64,000 nt of DNA from Diphasiastrum complanatum (GCA_029204225.1 CM055099.1:49101731-49165730); one strand, 5' to 3'; shown: positions 9,937 through 22,103, counted from the first letter of the stretch. Program-made: numbers and translations. Notes: generated from the sequence alone by a model not told the origin.

Positions 9937-12044
9937 ATGGGGAGCCTTCATGACTCCGTTCTTCCGGAGTCGAGCAAGTTAGATGGATCTAACTACAGCT
10001 TGTGGAAATTCAAACTTCAGAATATACTTCAGGACAAAGATTATTGGGAAATTGTCATGGGACAAGAGGTGATGGCTCACGATCTCAATGATCAAGATAG
10101 AAGGGCATTGGAGAAGCGGGTACAGCGTGCACAACATATCATCAACTTATCCGTAAAGGATAGGGTTATTCCTTTGATCAGGAATGCAGTTGGTCCTAAA
10201 GATGCATGGGATATTCTTAGGAATACATATGAAACGGTGAGTAAGTCTCAAGCTTTGTTCTTGAATAATAAACTTCATACCTTGAAAATGGAATCAGAAG
10301 AATCCATTACGGATTGGTATATTGGTTCTGGAGCAACGCAATATATGACACCACATCGTGAGTGGTTTACACAATTTGATTACAGTGGTGTAAATTCACA
10401 TGTCAAGCTTGGAGACGATTCTTCTTACGACATCAAAGGTCGAGGTACAGTGAGAGTACATTTACCTTCAAGGGATATAGGAGAAATTAAGAATGTTCTC
10501 TATGTTCCAGCTTTAAAGAAGGATTTACTTTCAGTTTCGGCTATCACTAAACAGAACATGAAAGTTGAGTTTGATGATCAGAAGTGTCTTATCAAAGACA
10601 AAAACAAAGGTTACAAAGTTGTGGTCACAGGATCTTTAAAAGGTCGACTTTATAAACTTGATGCATCTACATCGGATCATCAGGTTTGTGCAGCTTCTGA
10701 TAGTATGGAGAGCAGGATGTGGCATGAAAGGTTTGGACATCTAAACTATAAAAGCTTACAGGTTCTAAAAGACAATAATATGGTAATAGCATTACCTAAT
10801 ATTGTATCTTCAGGAAAAATTTGTGAAGGATGTGTTATGGGCAAGCATCATCGTATGCAGTTTCCTAAGGATGGAGCATATAGAGCCAAGGAGATCTTGG
10901 AGCTTGTTCATACAGACTTATGTGGTCCCATGCAGACTGAGTCTATAGGCGGAGCATCCTACTTCATGATATTTGTGGATGATTTTTCCAGGAAGGTATG
11001 GATATACTTGCTTAAGCATAAGAGTCAAGCTTTTAAGTTCTTTACTCAGTTCAAATCACTTGTTGAGAAGCAGACAGGAAAGCAAATCAAGATTCTATGT
11101 TCAAATAAGAAAGGTGAGTTCATATCTACAGAGTTCCAGGAATTCTGCAAAGAACATGGAATCAAGAGACAATTTGCTTCAACTGATACACAACAGCATA
11201 ATGGAGTAGCCGAGAGAAAGAACAGGTCTATTGTGGAGAGTGCTCGAAGCATGCTACGATGTAAGAACCTCAAGAATCATTTGTGGGGCGAAGCAATTAG
11301 TACAGCAGTTTACTTACTTAACAAAAGTCCTACAAAAGTTGTTCTAAATCGAACTCCAGAAGAAGCTTTCACAGGTATAAAACCTAAAGTGGATCATCTA
11401 AGAGTTTTTAGTTGTGTTGCATATGCTCATATTCCTAAAGATAATTGTCAAAAACTTGATTCAAAGGCAATCAAGTGTTTATTCCTAGGTTATGATGAGG
11501 AAGAGAAGGCATATCGCCTTTATAATCTTACCAGTAAGAAGGTGATTATGAGCAGCGATGTCGTGTTCGAAGAAAGTGAGTCTTCTAACCTAGAAGATCA
11601 TGAGGAGGATGTACTTTCTCCTACATCAAAAACTCTTCTTATAGATGATGTTCAGGAAGATACAGGTCCATGTGATACAACTTCTACACAAGTTGTACCA
11701 AGGGTGTGTACACAGGTGGATCTTGGTAAACGTAAGGAAAGGTCGAGTATTTGATACTTATTCTCTTCTACGTCACCTACAAAGAAGTTACCAAGATGGT
11801 ATTTTGAGACTATAAAAGATAGTCAAATGTTGGATAAGGGAGAAACAAGTCAATTTCCAGCAGGTTGCAAGTGGATGCATAGAACCAAGTTTAAGTCTAA
11901 TGGTTCTATAGATGAGTATAAAGCGGGTTGATCTATTGCAACACCCATGATCAAGTTGCAAATATCTTCACAAAAGGACTTGATCGTGAAAAGTTCAGGA
12001 CACTCCTAGGTGTTATTGATAATCAATTATCCATTAAGGGGAAG
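9937..12044 (+). pseudogene. Copia element B gag-pol, deleted
   Basis: From ATG 9937, 605 codons stay open. Gag opens (SKLDGSNYSLWKFKLQNIL, HIINLSVKDRVIPLIRNA) and jumps at about residue 127 straight into protease, with its C-terminal half and zinc knuckle deleted. The protease site reads WYIGSGATQYMT, with the catalytic Asp changed to Gly. Pre-integrase (MWHERFGHLNYKSLQVL, CEGCVMGKHH) and integrase are present, but the second acidic site reads SNKKGEF where DNGGEF is usual. After the stop at 11752 only a scrap of RT remains, then the last codons and the polypurine tract at 12034-12044. A long open frame hides a dead protein. Confidence 0.9.
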
Positions 12045-12443
12045 TGTTAGGAATTAATGGTTAATTAATTCCTTGTAGAGGCTAGCCTGCGTGCTAGAAG
12101 GCCTATTTTTATTTTTAGTATAGGTACTATCTATTTCTAGTATAGGTACCTAAATTAGAACCAATTTTGCTAGAATAGTATAGAAATCTATTTTAACTAA
12201 GGTAGCATAGATTTCTAATGATAAGACTTCATAATTAGCATTCCAATTGCTATTGTAGAAGGATAGCTTTTGCTTTTGATCTTGGGCAGTCTCTATAAGA
12301 GCAGATGGGCGCCCACCTCCATTGTAATCTTAGTTTCCAGTTTATGAAGCATAGCTTCCTGCAGTCCATCTTCTTCATCTTGTGATTGATGTTTTGTGTG
12401 AGTACTAATAAGATTAGTTTACTCCGATTTCTGAATTCTATCA
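12045..12443 (+). repeat. 3' LTR of Copia element B
   Basis: It starts TGTTAGGAATTAATGG after AAGGGGAAG and ends about TTCTATCA. It is the same family as the 404-bp LTRs of element A, including GCCTGCGTGCTAGAAGGCC. No matching 5' LTR is seen upstream of 9937. Confidence 0.85.
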
Positions 12444-12464
12444 CCTCCTACCACTGACAGGGAG

Positions 12465-12956
12465 TTGCGGGAGTATCAGAGACGTAGAAGAAAAGCTCAT
12501 CATATCATCAACTTGTCAGTTAGAAATATGATTATACCTCATATCAGAGATGTTGCTGGACCCAAGGAGGCTTGGGATATACTGAAGAACTTGTATGAGA
12601 CGGTAAATCAATCACGAATCTTATTCTTGACTAATAAGCTTCATACATTGAAGATGGGTACAGGTGAATCATTAACTCGGGGTAAAAATCTGAGAGGACA
12701 ACTTATTGCCATTGGAGAAAGTGTTCAACATTCGGTGTTGGTATCCATTGTACTTAATAGTCTACCTTTGGCCTATCAGAACTTTGTAATGATGCTGTTG
12801 TTAAGCGAAATGAGGCCTTCTTTCGATGAGCTAAATGCCATCTTACTACAAGAAGAAATGAGACGACAAAATATTGTCAACAGGGATGATTTCGAGGAAC
12901 AAGCATTCCTGGCAAAGAAGCAAAGTTCCAAGAAGGGTGGCAAAGGGAGGAAGTAG
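12465..12956 (+). pseudogene. Copia element C gag
   Basis: Starts within gag, abutting the LTR of element B. It encodes AHHIINLSVRNMIIPHIRDV, KEAWDILKNLYETVNQSRI and HTLKMGTGESLT, then VSIVLNSLPLAYQNFV, the usual capsid C-terminal half. It ends at TAG 12954 in a Lys-rich run. A zinc knuckle follows in frame at about 13035 (CFICGKSGHYAKER), in which the last Cys is Arg. The N-terminal gag and 5' LTR are absent. Confidence 0.85.
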
Positions 12957-13652
12957 AAGAAGCAGCAGCTAGATAAAGAGGAGAATCAATCAAATCGATC
13001 AAAAGATGGAAAGAAAGTTGTTCGAAAAGGAAACTGCTTTATTTGTGGAAAATCAGGACATTATGCAAAGGAACGCTGGCATAACAAGTTCAAGAAAAAG
13101 CAGGATGGGAATTTTGTTGAAGAAACATCTAATGCAAAATTGAGTGCTTTGGATCTTGAAGACAATGAGTTGTTTTTAGCATTGACGTCTTCTGGTAGCG
13201 GCTTCTCGAAGGAAGAAGACTATTGGTTTATTGATTCAGGAACTTTGAAGCATATGACACCTAGGCGAGAGTGGTTATCTAATTTTCAAAAATTAGATGA
13301 TGGGTCAAATGTGAAGTTGGGAGACAACTACACATATGATATAAAAGGAGTTGGAAAAGTACCAGTTCAACTACCTTCATGGAAGATTGGAAACATAAAG
13401 GATGTGCTTTATGTACCAGGAATAAAAAAAAACTTACTCTCAATATCAACTATTGCTAAGCAACACATGGTGATGGAGTTTGATGAAGAGCAGTGTCTCA
13501 TCAAGAGGAAAAATAATGAAGTAGTAGCTGAGGGCATACTTGCAGGGCGGTTGTACAAACTTCAAGTTCAGGTGGTGGATCATCATGCAAGTGTCGCGGA
13601 TATTGGATCATTGAGTAAGTTATGGCACGAGAGGTTTGGACATCTGAATTAG
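12957..13652 (+). pseudogene. Copia element C protease and pre-integrase
   Basis: From about 13140 it encodes an aspartic protease with the site YWFIDSGTLKHMTPRREW, then IKDVLYVPGIKKNLLSIS and LWHERFGHLN. A stop at 13650 breaks the pre-integrase zinc region. GCVLGKHHMKKF follows after a frame shift near 13725. Confidence 0.85.
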
Positions 13653-14614
13653 AAAATTCTACAAGTCTTGAGGAAATTTAACATGGTTACAGGTTTACCT
13701 CAAGTAGTTTCTGATCACAAGGTTTGAAGGCTGCGTCTTAGGCAAGCATCATATGAAGAAATTTTTGCCTAGTACATTCAGGGCGAGAAATGTTCTAGAA
13801 CTTGTTCATACAAATTTGTGTGGTCCTATGAGGACTCAATCTTATGGGGGAGCAAGTTACTTCATGGTGTTTGTGGATGACTATTCTAGGAAGACATGGA
13901 TCTGTCTTCTGAAGAATAAGGGTGAAGCGTTCCAAGTATTTCACATGGTTTAAGACACAGGTGGAGAAAGAAACAGATAGACAAATCAAGGTACTCCACT
14001 CGGACAAAAAGAGAGAGTATCTTTCTACGAAATTTCAGGTGTTTTGCAAGGATCATGGTACAAAGAGACAATTTGCAAACACGGACACGCCTCAACAAAA
14101 TAGAGTTGCGAAAAGAAAGAACCGGTCTATAGTGGAAACTGCGAGGAGTATGCTCAAGAATAAAAATCTTCAAAATATGTTTTGGGGTGAACAAATTAAG
14201 ACGGCGGTTTATCTTTTGAATCGAAGTCCTACAAAGGTTGTAGAGAATTGAACTCCAGAGGAAGATTACACGGGTCGGAAGCCAGATGTAAGTCATTTGA
14301 GAGTGTTTGGGAGTGGGAGTATTGCTTATTCTTACATACCTAAGGATTCAAGGAGCAAATTGGATTCTAAGGCGACCAAGTGTTTATTTCTTGGTTATGA
14401 TAGTCAAGAGAAGGGATACAGGTTATACGACTTGGAGGGTAAGAAAATAATTATATGTAGGGATGTAGTCTTTGATGAGGAGGCAACTCATAGAGATACA
14501 GAAATATATTTTGATAAGGATCAAGATGGAGGAATCCCTATATTGTGTGACGAGTTATTACAAGAACCTAATCGACACATGTATCACCTACGCCAATCCA
14601 AGAACCTAGAGTGA
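13653..14614 (+). pseudogene. Copia element C integrase
   Basis: The core starts LELVHTNLCGPMRTQSYGG (the first Asp of HTDLCGP is Asn). It shifts frame near 13925, and continues VLHSDKKREYLSTKFQ and PQQNRVAKRKNRS, where the catalytic Glu of GVAERKN is Lys. The stop at 14249 interrupts the GKY-like C-terminal region LRVFGSG...KCLFLGYDSQEKGYRLYDL. Two of the three acidic residues are lost. Confidence 0.87.
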
Positions 14615-14757
14615 CTTTGGTTGAGATAGGAAAGAAGGAGAGGTCAAGTATATGAGATACTTATTCACCTCCTACTTCACCAAGCAGGAAGCATCCTACA
14701 TCAGAAGCTAGAAGATTGCCTAGTTAATACTATGAAACTATCAAGGATAATGTTATT

Positions 14758-16380
14758 ATGGAACAGGGAGAGTCCAGTACACATGGAACTAGGAGATTGG
14801 CTCGATTTGAAAAGCAACATGAAGATCAAGATCGACAGGAGGTTCGACAAGAAGATCGTCATGAAGATGGGGATGTACATTTTGCATATATGGCCACAGA
14901 ATTAGAGACCAAGGATCCATCTACTTTCAGAGAGGCTGAAAAAGAGGATATTTGGAGGAAAGCTATGGATGAAGAGTACGACTCAATCATGAAGAACAAG
15001 ACTTGGAGACTTGTTCAGCTACCTGCAGGTAAAATGGCCATTGGATGCAAACGGGTCTATAGCACTAAGTACAAATCAGATGCTTCTATAGATAAACATA
15101 AGGCAAGATTGGTGGCAAAAGGTTATGCTCAACGGGAAGGGATTGACTATGAGGAAACTTTTGCACCAATTGCTAAATCTACTACTATGAGGACTGTTTT
15201 ATCATTGGAAGCTCAATTTGGATGGGATATTCAACAAATGGATGTAAAGAGTGCATTCCTGAATGGATTTCTAGAGGAAGAAGTCTACATGGAGCAGCCA
15301 GAGGGATACATAGTAGCAGGACATAAAGACAAGGTTTGCAAATTGGACAAGACACTATATGGACTTAAGCAGGCACCCAGGGCATGGTACACGAGGATTG
15401 ACACATACTTTGAGGAGCTTGGCTTTCAGAGAGGTAGTTCGGAGCATACACATTATGTTTTGATCCAAGATGGTCATATTGTGATTGTAGTGATGTATGT
15501 GGATGACCTTGTTATCACAGGATTTGATCATAGGTTGATTCAGGGGATCAAGAAAGATCTTTCATCAGAGTTTGACATGAAAGATCTTGGTTCACTACAA
15601 TATTTTCTTGGGATTGAGGTATGGAGAGTGGCACATGGGCTATTTATTTCTCAATCTAAGTATTTCTTGAAAAGTTCAATATGTCAGATGCAAGCACCAT
15701 ATGATAGTAAGCTTACTAAAGCTGAGGAAGATCACGATGGAGATGAGACGTTATATAGAAAGCTTATTGAAAGCTTAATCTATCTAACTACTACAAGAGT
15801 TGTGAGTATGGTTAGTCAGTTTATGGCAAAGCCTAAGCAGATTCATTGGAAAGCTGCTAAGCGAATACTCATATATATCCACGGCACTTTGAGATTTGGT
15901 ATTCTCTATGGTAGACAGGATGATTTGAAGTTACAGGGATATGTGGATGTTGATTGGGCTGGAGATGCAAAAGACCGAAGATCTACTACGGGTTATGTTT
16001 TTAGTTTTGGTTCTGGTGCTATCTCTTGAAGTTCAAAGAAGCAGCATACAATTGCTTTATCATCTACAGAGGCAGAATATCGAGCTACTACGAGTGCAAC
16101 ATGTGAAGCAATATGGTTGCGAAGGATTCTACATGATCTACATATGGTACAAGATTCACCTACGGTACTTCAGTGCAACAATCAGAGTTGTATCAAATTG
16201 GCAAAAAATCCAATTTTTCACAACGGGAAAAAGCACATTAAGTACAACAACACTTCATTAGAGAGAAAATTCAAAGTGATGAAGTGCAGCTTATCTATTG
16301 CCCTACGGAAGAACAAGTTGCAGATATCTTTACCAAAGGACTTGGCAAAGAAAAATTTCAGAAGTTTAGAGAACTTCTAG
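14758..16380 (+). pseudogene. Copia element C reverse transcriptase and RNase H
   Basis: RT is long and open: KTWRLVQLPAGKMAIGCK, KARLVAKGYAQREGIDYEET, MDVKSAFLNGFLEEEVYMEQ, LYGLKQAPRAWY and the catalytic MYVDDLVITG (about 15497). RNase H follows with KRILIYIHGTLRFGI and YVDVDWAGDAKDRRSTTGY; a stop at 16027 (Trp to stop) precedes SSTEAEYRA, and the tail is shifted. It ends just before the polypurine tract at 16401-16415. Confidence 0.9.
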
Positions 16381-16415
16381 GAGTAATAGATAACAAAGTA
16401 AACATTAAGGGGGAG

Positions 16416-16827
16416 TGTTAGGAATTAATGTTTATTTGATACCCCTCAATGATAGTTTGGCCATGCCTGCGTGCTATTTTAGTGGCCATTCTATTTATAG
16501 TAAGTTCATTTTTTAAAGCTTATGCATGTAGGTGGGCGCACTACTAATACATTAGGCTCCATTTAGTACTTAGAAGTTCATTTTTGGTCTTTACCAAATA
16601 TATAGGTAGTATTATTAGCACTTAGCTTTTGCTATTTTGCTATTTGCTTTAGGCTCTTAGCTTTTCTCATTCATTATTTAAGTAGGCTGGCACCCCACCA
16701 CAATCATTCCAATATGCTAGAGCATTGCTCAATTCTCCTACGATCTGAATTCTCTCTATGCTTGGTTTTGTGTGAGTGCTAGTAGGACTAGTAGCTTCAA
16801 ATAGAACTTGTATCACAAATTCTGACA
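16416..16827 (+). repeat. 3' LTR of Copia element C
   Basis: 412 bp, TGTTAGGAATTAATG...ATTCTGACA, directly after ATTAAGGGGGAG. Its first part matches the element A/B LTR (CATGCCTGCGTGCTA) and its second part the LTR at 8798-9457, so it looks like a recombinant of the two LTR types. Confidence 0.85.
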
Positions 16828-16930
16828 GAATCACTATATCATGTGACGAGTTATTACAGGAGCCTGAATCGACACATCTATCGCCTACGCCAATCCAAGT
16901 ACCTAGAGTGACCTTGGTTGAGAAAGGAAA
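16828..16930 (+). repeat. Duplicate of the Copia C integrase-RT linker
   Basis: TGTGACGAGTTATTACAGGAGCC and what follows closely match 14545-14640 (the linker between integrase and RT). The piece stands alone after the LTR, in the same orientation, and then meets - strand Copia sequence. Confidence 0.75.
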
Positions 16931-16934
16931 GAGG

Positions 16935-17167
16935 ACTGCTTCTGATTGTTGTCGAATTGTTTGAGAGCTTTCTTCTTCTGTTGCTTCTTCGTGTTCTTCT
17001 TGGAGAGCAAAGCCTGCGAGTCGTTGATGGAGGACGAGGATGCTACATTCCTTCGGATCTCCTACAGCAGCATAATAATGACTCTGGACAAAGTTATATT
17101 TGAGTGTGTGGAAATCATCATCACCCAGTTTCTGTAAGAAATCAACGTGCCAAGATCCTTCTAACAT
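16935..17167 (-). pseudogene. Possible Copia gag C-terminal scrap
   Basis: On the minus strand an open stretch reads HVDFLQKLGDDDFHTLKYNF and, further on, LQEEHEEATEEES. This resembles the middle of a Copia capsid, but I see no zinc knuckle. It lies downstream, in minus order, of a clear gag start at 18341. The reading is tentative. Confidence 0.35.
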
Positions 17168-17303
17168 TCAATCTCCATATACAAGAAGAAGAGGGAGAGG
17201 GTTAGGCGCCCTCAAGGAGAGAGAAAGTAGTAGCAATGCTTGAAAGGGAATGCATTACACGAAGTGCGGTAGCATCAAGTCGAAGAGTGGAGACAAGCAT
17301 GCT

Positions 17304-18092
17304 TCATCCAAAGTAGGTAACCAAAAAACCAGCCACAAGCCGAAATATGGATTTGCAATCCATCAATAGTTCCCACATGATTCCATAAGTCTTCTTACCA
17401 CAAGAAACATAAAGAAGAGTGTTATACTCTTTTACCATCACATCCTCCCGAATCTTACTATCAATGATCTGCTCACCAACATTAGGTAAGGCAACACCGT
17501 CATCATAAGAAGTAAGCATCAAAACAGGAAAATCGGCATAAAGTACTGATTTTGGTGAGGCATGCGTGTTTTCTCCAAGGTAAAAAGATGCTTTGCTATC
17601 CCGCAAAGACTCGGACAGCCAACAAGAGGCTGTAGCAGGCTGTCCAACAGCCACAAAATCACCAACATTTTGCTGTCCAAAGTGTTCCAAATGTGGACCT
17701 TGCTGTCCAAAAACCTTCCACAGGTCGTTCCCGATGCATAATAGGATGCCACGATGTAACATAGGCTGAAAATGATCAATAAACCATAGCTTGCCACTTT
17801 GAACACCCAAAAAATCTAGCAACACACCACTTTGAACCAATGTACTAATTGACATGATTTTTTCCCCTCCTCCATTAGTACAAAATGGCTTCAAAGAATG
17901 CTTGAGTTCAGCCTTTTCCAAAACATTAACTTGAGAAGCTTGCTCATAAAATTCTTCACTAATGCATCCATCATCTGCAACAAATGGCTCAAGAGAAGAA
18001 GAATGCTCTACCATACCAACATTCCGATGCAAACTTGTACTTGTAGAAAGACAATGATCAAACTTTGCATTCCTTTGCTCTTCTACCTTCAA
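17304..18092 (-). CDS. Unrecognised 262-codon open frame
   Basis: A 262-codon frame open from MKVEEQRNAKFDHCL. It is rich in His, Ser and Leu, with HSSSLEPFVADDGCISEEF, three GQQ-type turns (FGQQGPHLEHFGQQNVGDF) and LLYVSCGKKTYGIMWELL. I recognise no domain. It sits inside a Copia remnant, between a gag start (18341-18123) and a gag-like scrap (17167), where capsid would be expected. It may be cargo, a decayed capsid read in a chance frame, or an unrelated insertion. No start context or splice signal supports expression. Confidence 0.3.
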   Translation of the reverse strand: MKVEEQRNAKFDHCLSTSTSLHRNVGMVEHSSSLEPFVADDGCISEEFYEQASQVNVLEKAELKHSLKPFCTNGGGEKIMSISTLVQSGVLLDFLGVQSGKLWFIDHFQPMLHRGILLCIGNDLWKVFGQQGPHLEHFGQQNVGDFVAVGQPATASCWLSESLRDSKASFYLGENTHASPKSVLYADFPVLMLTSYDDGVALPNVGEQIIDSKIREDVMVKEYNTLLYVSCGKKTYGIMWELLMDCKSIFRLVAGFLVTYFG

Positions 18093-18122
18093 AGAGGATG
18101 AAGTAGAGAAGAGAAAGCATGA

Positions 18123-18341
18123 TCATGAATCCTTTATTCGGTATATCTTTAAAAGTGTTTCCCAAGCACTTTTAGAGGTCTTGCAAAATCTCAAATGATA
18201 TAAGATAGATCTTGTTACCGATAAAATCTTGATCATCACATCGATGCCAAACCTCAGCTTGCAATTCCATGAAGAATAGTTGGTGCCATCCAACATATCT
18301 TCGCCCGAACAAGTACGAATTGCTCCCAAATCTCTTGCCAT
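18123..18341 (-). pseudogene. Copia gag start
   Basis: Minus strand MARDLGAIRTCSGEDMLDG, then TNYSSWNCKLRF, parallels the gag at 4914 (MAKESEAIGSLFSEDQ, then DGTNYS). A deletion follows and then CKTSKSAWETLLKIY, the conserved capsid AWE..L..Y motif. It ends at a stop after 72 codons. Confidence 0.8.
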
Positions 18342-18344
18342 AAG

Positions 18345-18918
18345 AACCAGCCAAGAAGATAAACTTTTTCAAACCCTAAATGTGCCCTAAAAGACACAAA
18401 AACCAGCAAGTATCAAATCTGAAAAATCAGCACCGGAATGTGTCGAAACCACACATTAGATGGATGCAAGAACTCGCCCTCCTACAAGCCTTGTGTGCTG
18501 AAAATTTCAACTTGAAATTGCATTACAAACTCAAAAAACCAGCAAGCAAAGAATTAGGTTAGCCTCCAACAAAGCTTTTTCCATAACCCTTCTTTCTTGC
18601 CAAAAAATGTGAACAATACACACACGGATAGGGCTGTTGCAAACACCTTACAAATGGTAATATGCTGTCCAATTTTCAGCCTCGGAATGTGATCGGATCA
18701 TCACAAAAAATTAGCCCCTTCTTCCACACCTGGAAACAAGCAAAAAGAAGCGGATCTTCACTTTGTAAAATCAGCAAGGGTGCTGATTTTTCAGCCAAAT
18801 CAGAAGATAAAAATTGCTTGTAGATGAGCGCCCTCCTGCAAAGGAGCAAATCTGAAAAATAGGGCAGCAGCGGACCAACGGAAGTAGGATAAACCTACAC
18901 GGATGAGCTCGAATACCA
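18345..18918 (-). other. Copia leader and primer binding site
   Basis: Non-coding leader of the family seen at 1-144/4446-4913, with GGAGGGCGCTC and AACAGCCCTAT on the minus strand. At 18907-18918 the minus strand reads TGGTATTCGAGC, a changed tRNA-Met primer site, immediately inside the LTR. Confidence 0.72.
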
Positions 18919-19846
18919 TGTCGGGATTCTTACAGGGAGACAGGCTCAGGGAGAAGAATCCTCGGTGCATGTAACTACGTCTATCGAATTCAGGCCGACT
19001 ACGACTACGACGAATCGAAGACCTCCCTACTTGATCATAGCTTCGAAGTCACTGGATCGATGCAACCGATTCCATAGCCATGCACGAAGTAGATTGATTT
19101 ACAGATTTAGCGCAGCGGAAGTGTAATAGTGCGAAACTTTAGAGCATTATGATCTTTCAGACTATCAGTCATATAAAGCAATTTAATTTACGAACAATTT
19201 ATCTGCAAGCAAGAATCAATCAGAACAGAAATAAAATAAGCATTCAACATGATGTACACGACCTATATTTATTGAAACATTGATTATTTAATCGTGAATA
19301 GATATAGTTTGAATGCAGACAGTGTCATGTTTTTTCTGAAACATTACTCTGTGATAACAAAGAGAAAGAACAAAACAATTGCGCTTTGGATGTTCGATTG
19401 ATATGCTAGATGAATTATTGAGCTAACTGAGCAACTGATAAGTAGTTGGATATATACACATAGCTAACTAATTAAAAGAATGCTTAGTATGTACCTTACA
19501 AATAGGATTAAGCCATTACCTGTTGTTAGCAATCGCTTTCGGACAGTATTTGGTTCCGTTTGAGATTCTGTCCGGACATGATGAAGGTATTGTTGAGCCG
19601 CCGAATGTTCGAGTTGACTATTTGAGTTGATAGTGACATACGACTAGTCAGTGTCGACTAGTGGCCGAATCGTCACTGTCGTCTGACTCAACAAAATATT
19701 GTCACCGATTCCTTTATATTTCTGCAAACTATCAGAAAACAAGTGCATTTCTGCAGACTGTGCGACTGTACAAATATTTACATATAGCAAATGAATGGAT
19801 CTAGATTAGCAGTGAGATAAGGGATGGAGAGGATAGAAATCTAACA
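18919..19846 (-). repeat. 5' LTR of a - strand Copia
   Basis: 928 bp with plus-strand edges TGTCGGG and CTAACA. It matches the LTR at 36764-37706 in order (ATTCCTCGGTGCATG, TACTTGAT, GATCTAGATTAG-like end), so these are one family. No 3' partner exists on its left: the element is truncated near 16930. Confidence 0.8.
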
Positions 19847-21199
19847 TAGCACTCTAAAGTATCTATTTTTTTTGTATCACCCTTTCTTTCCCCCTCACTT
19901 GCAGGTTTTCACGATGGTGAGTTAAAGAGATCCTGCTTGGCATCACATACTAGTTTCTTTGGAATACCGAAGCTTGGAAACAAAGAGAGTGACTTGAAAC
20001 TACTGCACACACAGGTAGCTTCATACAAATACTAGCACATCTCTAGACCTGCACTTAGCCAAGGAAAAAGGCTGATTTTCCAACCACAAGTGACCACTCT
20101 ACACTGGTGTAGCAATCTTTGCTCGTAGCTACAGCCTACTAATCAATAATGTGGTTGTGGTTTCAACTTATTCATTTCCTATGCTTCCAAGTTTCTTTCA
20201 AGGAGAATGTAGTGATTTGTGGATGATGGGATAGATAGTCTGCACTGTGATTATGGCAATGGATTTGGCACAGCCTCCAAAGTCAAAGCCTACTCCACCT
20301 ATGCACATACATGATCATCCAAAAATGCGGTTACGCAGTGTCCATCAAGCATCGAGGGTGAACAAAGGAGATCATGTAAAAACTTAAATGTTACTGATGT
20401 TACTAGATAGAGATATGAATGGGATGTGGGTGATGCGGTATCTGATGTCATAAACCTACAAAGATTCTAATCACTTGCAAATTACTTGTAACCTTCAATT
20501 ACACAAATTTTCAAATCCTATTCATTGTGCATAGAATTTTAGCAAACCAATGACATTTGGGAGCTAGATTTATTCATTTTTTCTTTCAAAAACATCTATT
20601 CAAAGAGTTTCAACTTGCCGTTTTTGTGACTATGACTATCTATTGGATTTGGGGCTAAAGTCATCAATGAGCTAGCAACTCATTTTGAAGGCTTGCAAGT
20701 CTCAAATAGTTCATGGTTGCTTTATAAGTTAGGATTGGATGGATGACGTCCTTTTTTTGGGGGGTTACTCATTAATTAGTCTTCCCGTTGCCCAAAGTGA
20801 TGCATTTCGATGAAGTGTTGATAACAAGCGATACAACGTTTGCAAAGTGACTTAAACTCCAAAACAAAGATAAATCCTAAACCCTAAGATTTATGCCCTA
20901 GAGGATAGATGATAAGTGCAAGTTGCAAGTTCGATGCATTGTAAGTTGTTAGTAACTATGTATATAACATGGGTAGGCCCACCTCCTCAATGGCCCTTGT
21001 AACCGTGTTGGAATCTGTCACTAGTACGCATACCCAAAAGTGTCCATGGCTTTCGAAAACATTGTGCCCATGCATGAAGGCACCATGATGTTACTATAGT
21101 GCTTCTTACCATCATTCTAGTAATTGAGATAATGTTGGATCTATACATCACCCTCAATTTGTTGATGGGCTTCAACTTCCTAGCCATGGACTCAACAAC
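19847..21199. other. No gene recognised
   Basis: AT-rich sequence with only short chance frames. I see no RNA gene, repeat array or transposon end. Confidence 0.5.
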
Positions 21200-22103
21200 T
21201 CTCAACTCTCGTCCTCAATTGCTCCATGTTGGGCCTTTCCCACCACCCACCAATGGCAACAACAACACATAGTTTCTTTCCAAGTGGAGGTCCATGCTAG
21301 GCGAAAGGGGAAGTCATGTATATAGAACAATGTTTTACTGAGGATAGTAATCGAATCCCATGAATCCATCTTGAGAGAATGAAACTTGTTCTTCAAATAT
21401 AGAACCCTTAAGCCTGCAGCCAAAGCCCAATCCTAATGGAACCAATAGTGGCTGGTAAGCACATTACAAGGCAAGACAATGTGAGTGACATGCGTATGCG
21501 TACGGACCTGACATTGAGCAAAGACCCATGGGGGCTGGTACTGTAGCCATTAAGGCCTATCTTCAGCATAGGGGCCTATCAGTGATAAGGTCCTAAGTTC
21601 GGTATTGACATGCATGCAGTAGTAGATGTCCTGTGACACTAGCAGTGGTGTCAGTACGAATGTCATCGTGCATGCCATCAAACTTACATTGGGCTATGTG
21701 GGGCAGTCTCTATACGAGGAGAGTGCAATGATTGGGTGGACTAGACTATGATGGCCCTACTATGCTTTGCAAGCCTCTAACACCTTGCTATGTTAACAAT
21801 CTCAAACATGGATTTCAGAATTGCCCAAGCTTGATCTAAACCTCTGCATCTCTTATGTGAGAGATGATGTTATCTTTCACTAAAAGATTGATGATACTAT
21901 GGGCCCTCTTGCCCCTCTTGATATAGTTTGAGCTCGAGTTCAAAAGTAGGAATAGATTCTCTACCTGCTACTATATCCCAACGTTCTTTTTCTTCAAGAT
22001 GTTTCATGATTAGATTCTGAAAAAATGAAAGAAGGTAAACTAGGGAATGTGCATAAGAGGGGTTCCCAATGTATTTAATTGATACCCCCATTGGCATATG
22101 CAC
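21200..22103 (-). pseudogene. Very decayed Copia gag
   Basis: Minus strand pieces in different frames follow capsid order: KHLEEKERWDIVAGRESIP (about 22010), SIINLLVKDNIISHIRDA (about 21890), DQAWAILKSMFEIVN (about 21830) and LYLKNKFHSLKMDSWDSIT (about 21400). These parallel the element B gag. Stops and shifts separate them, and no pol follows. Confidence 0.65.
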
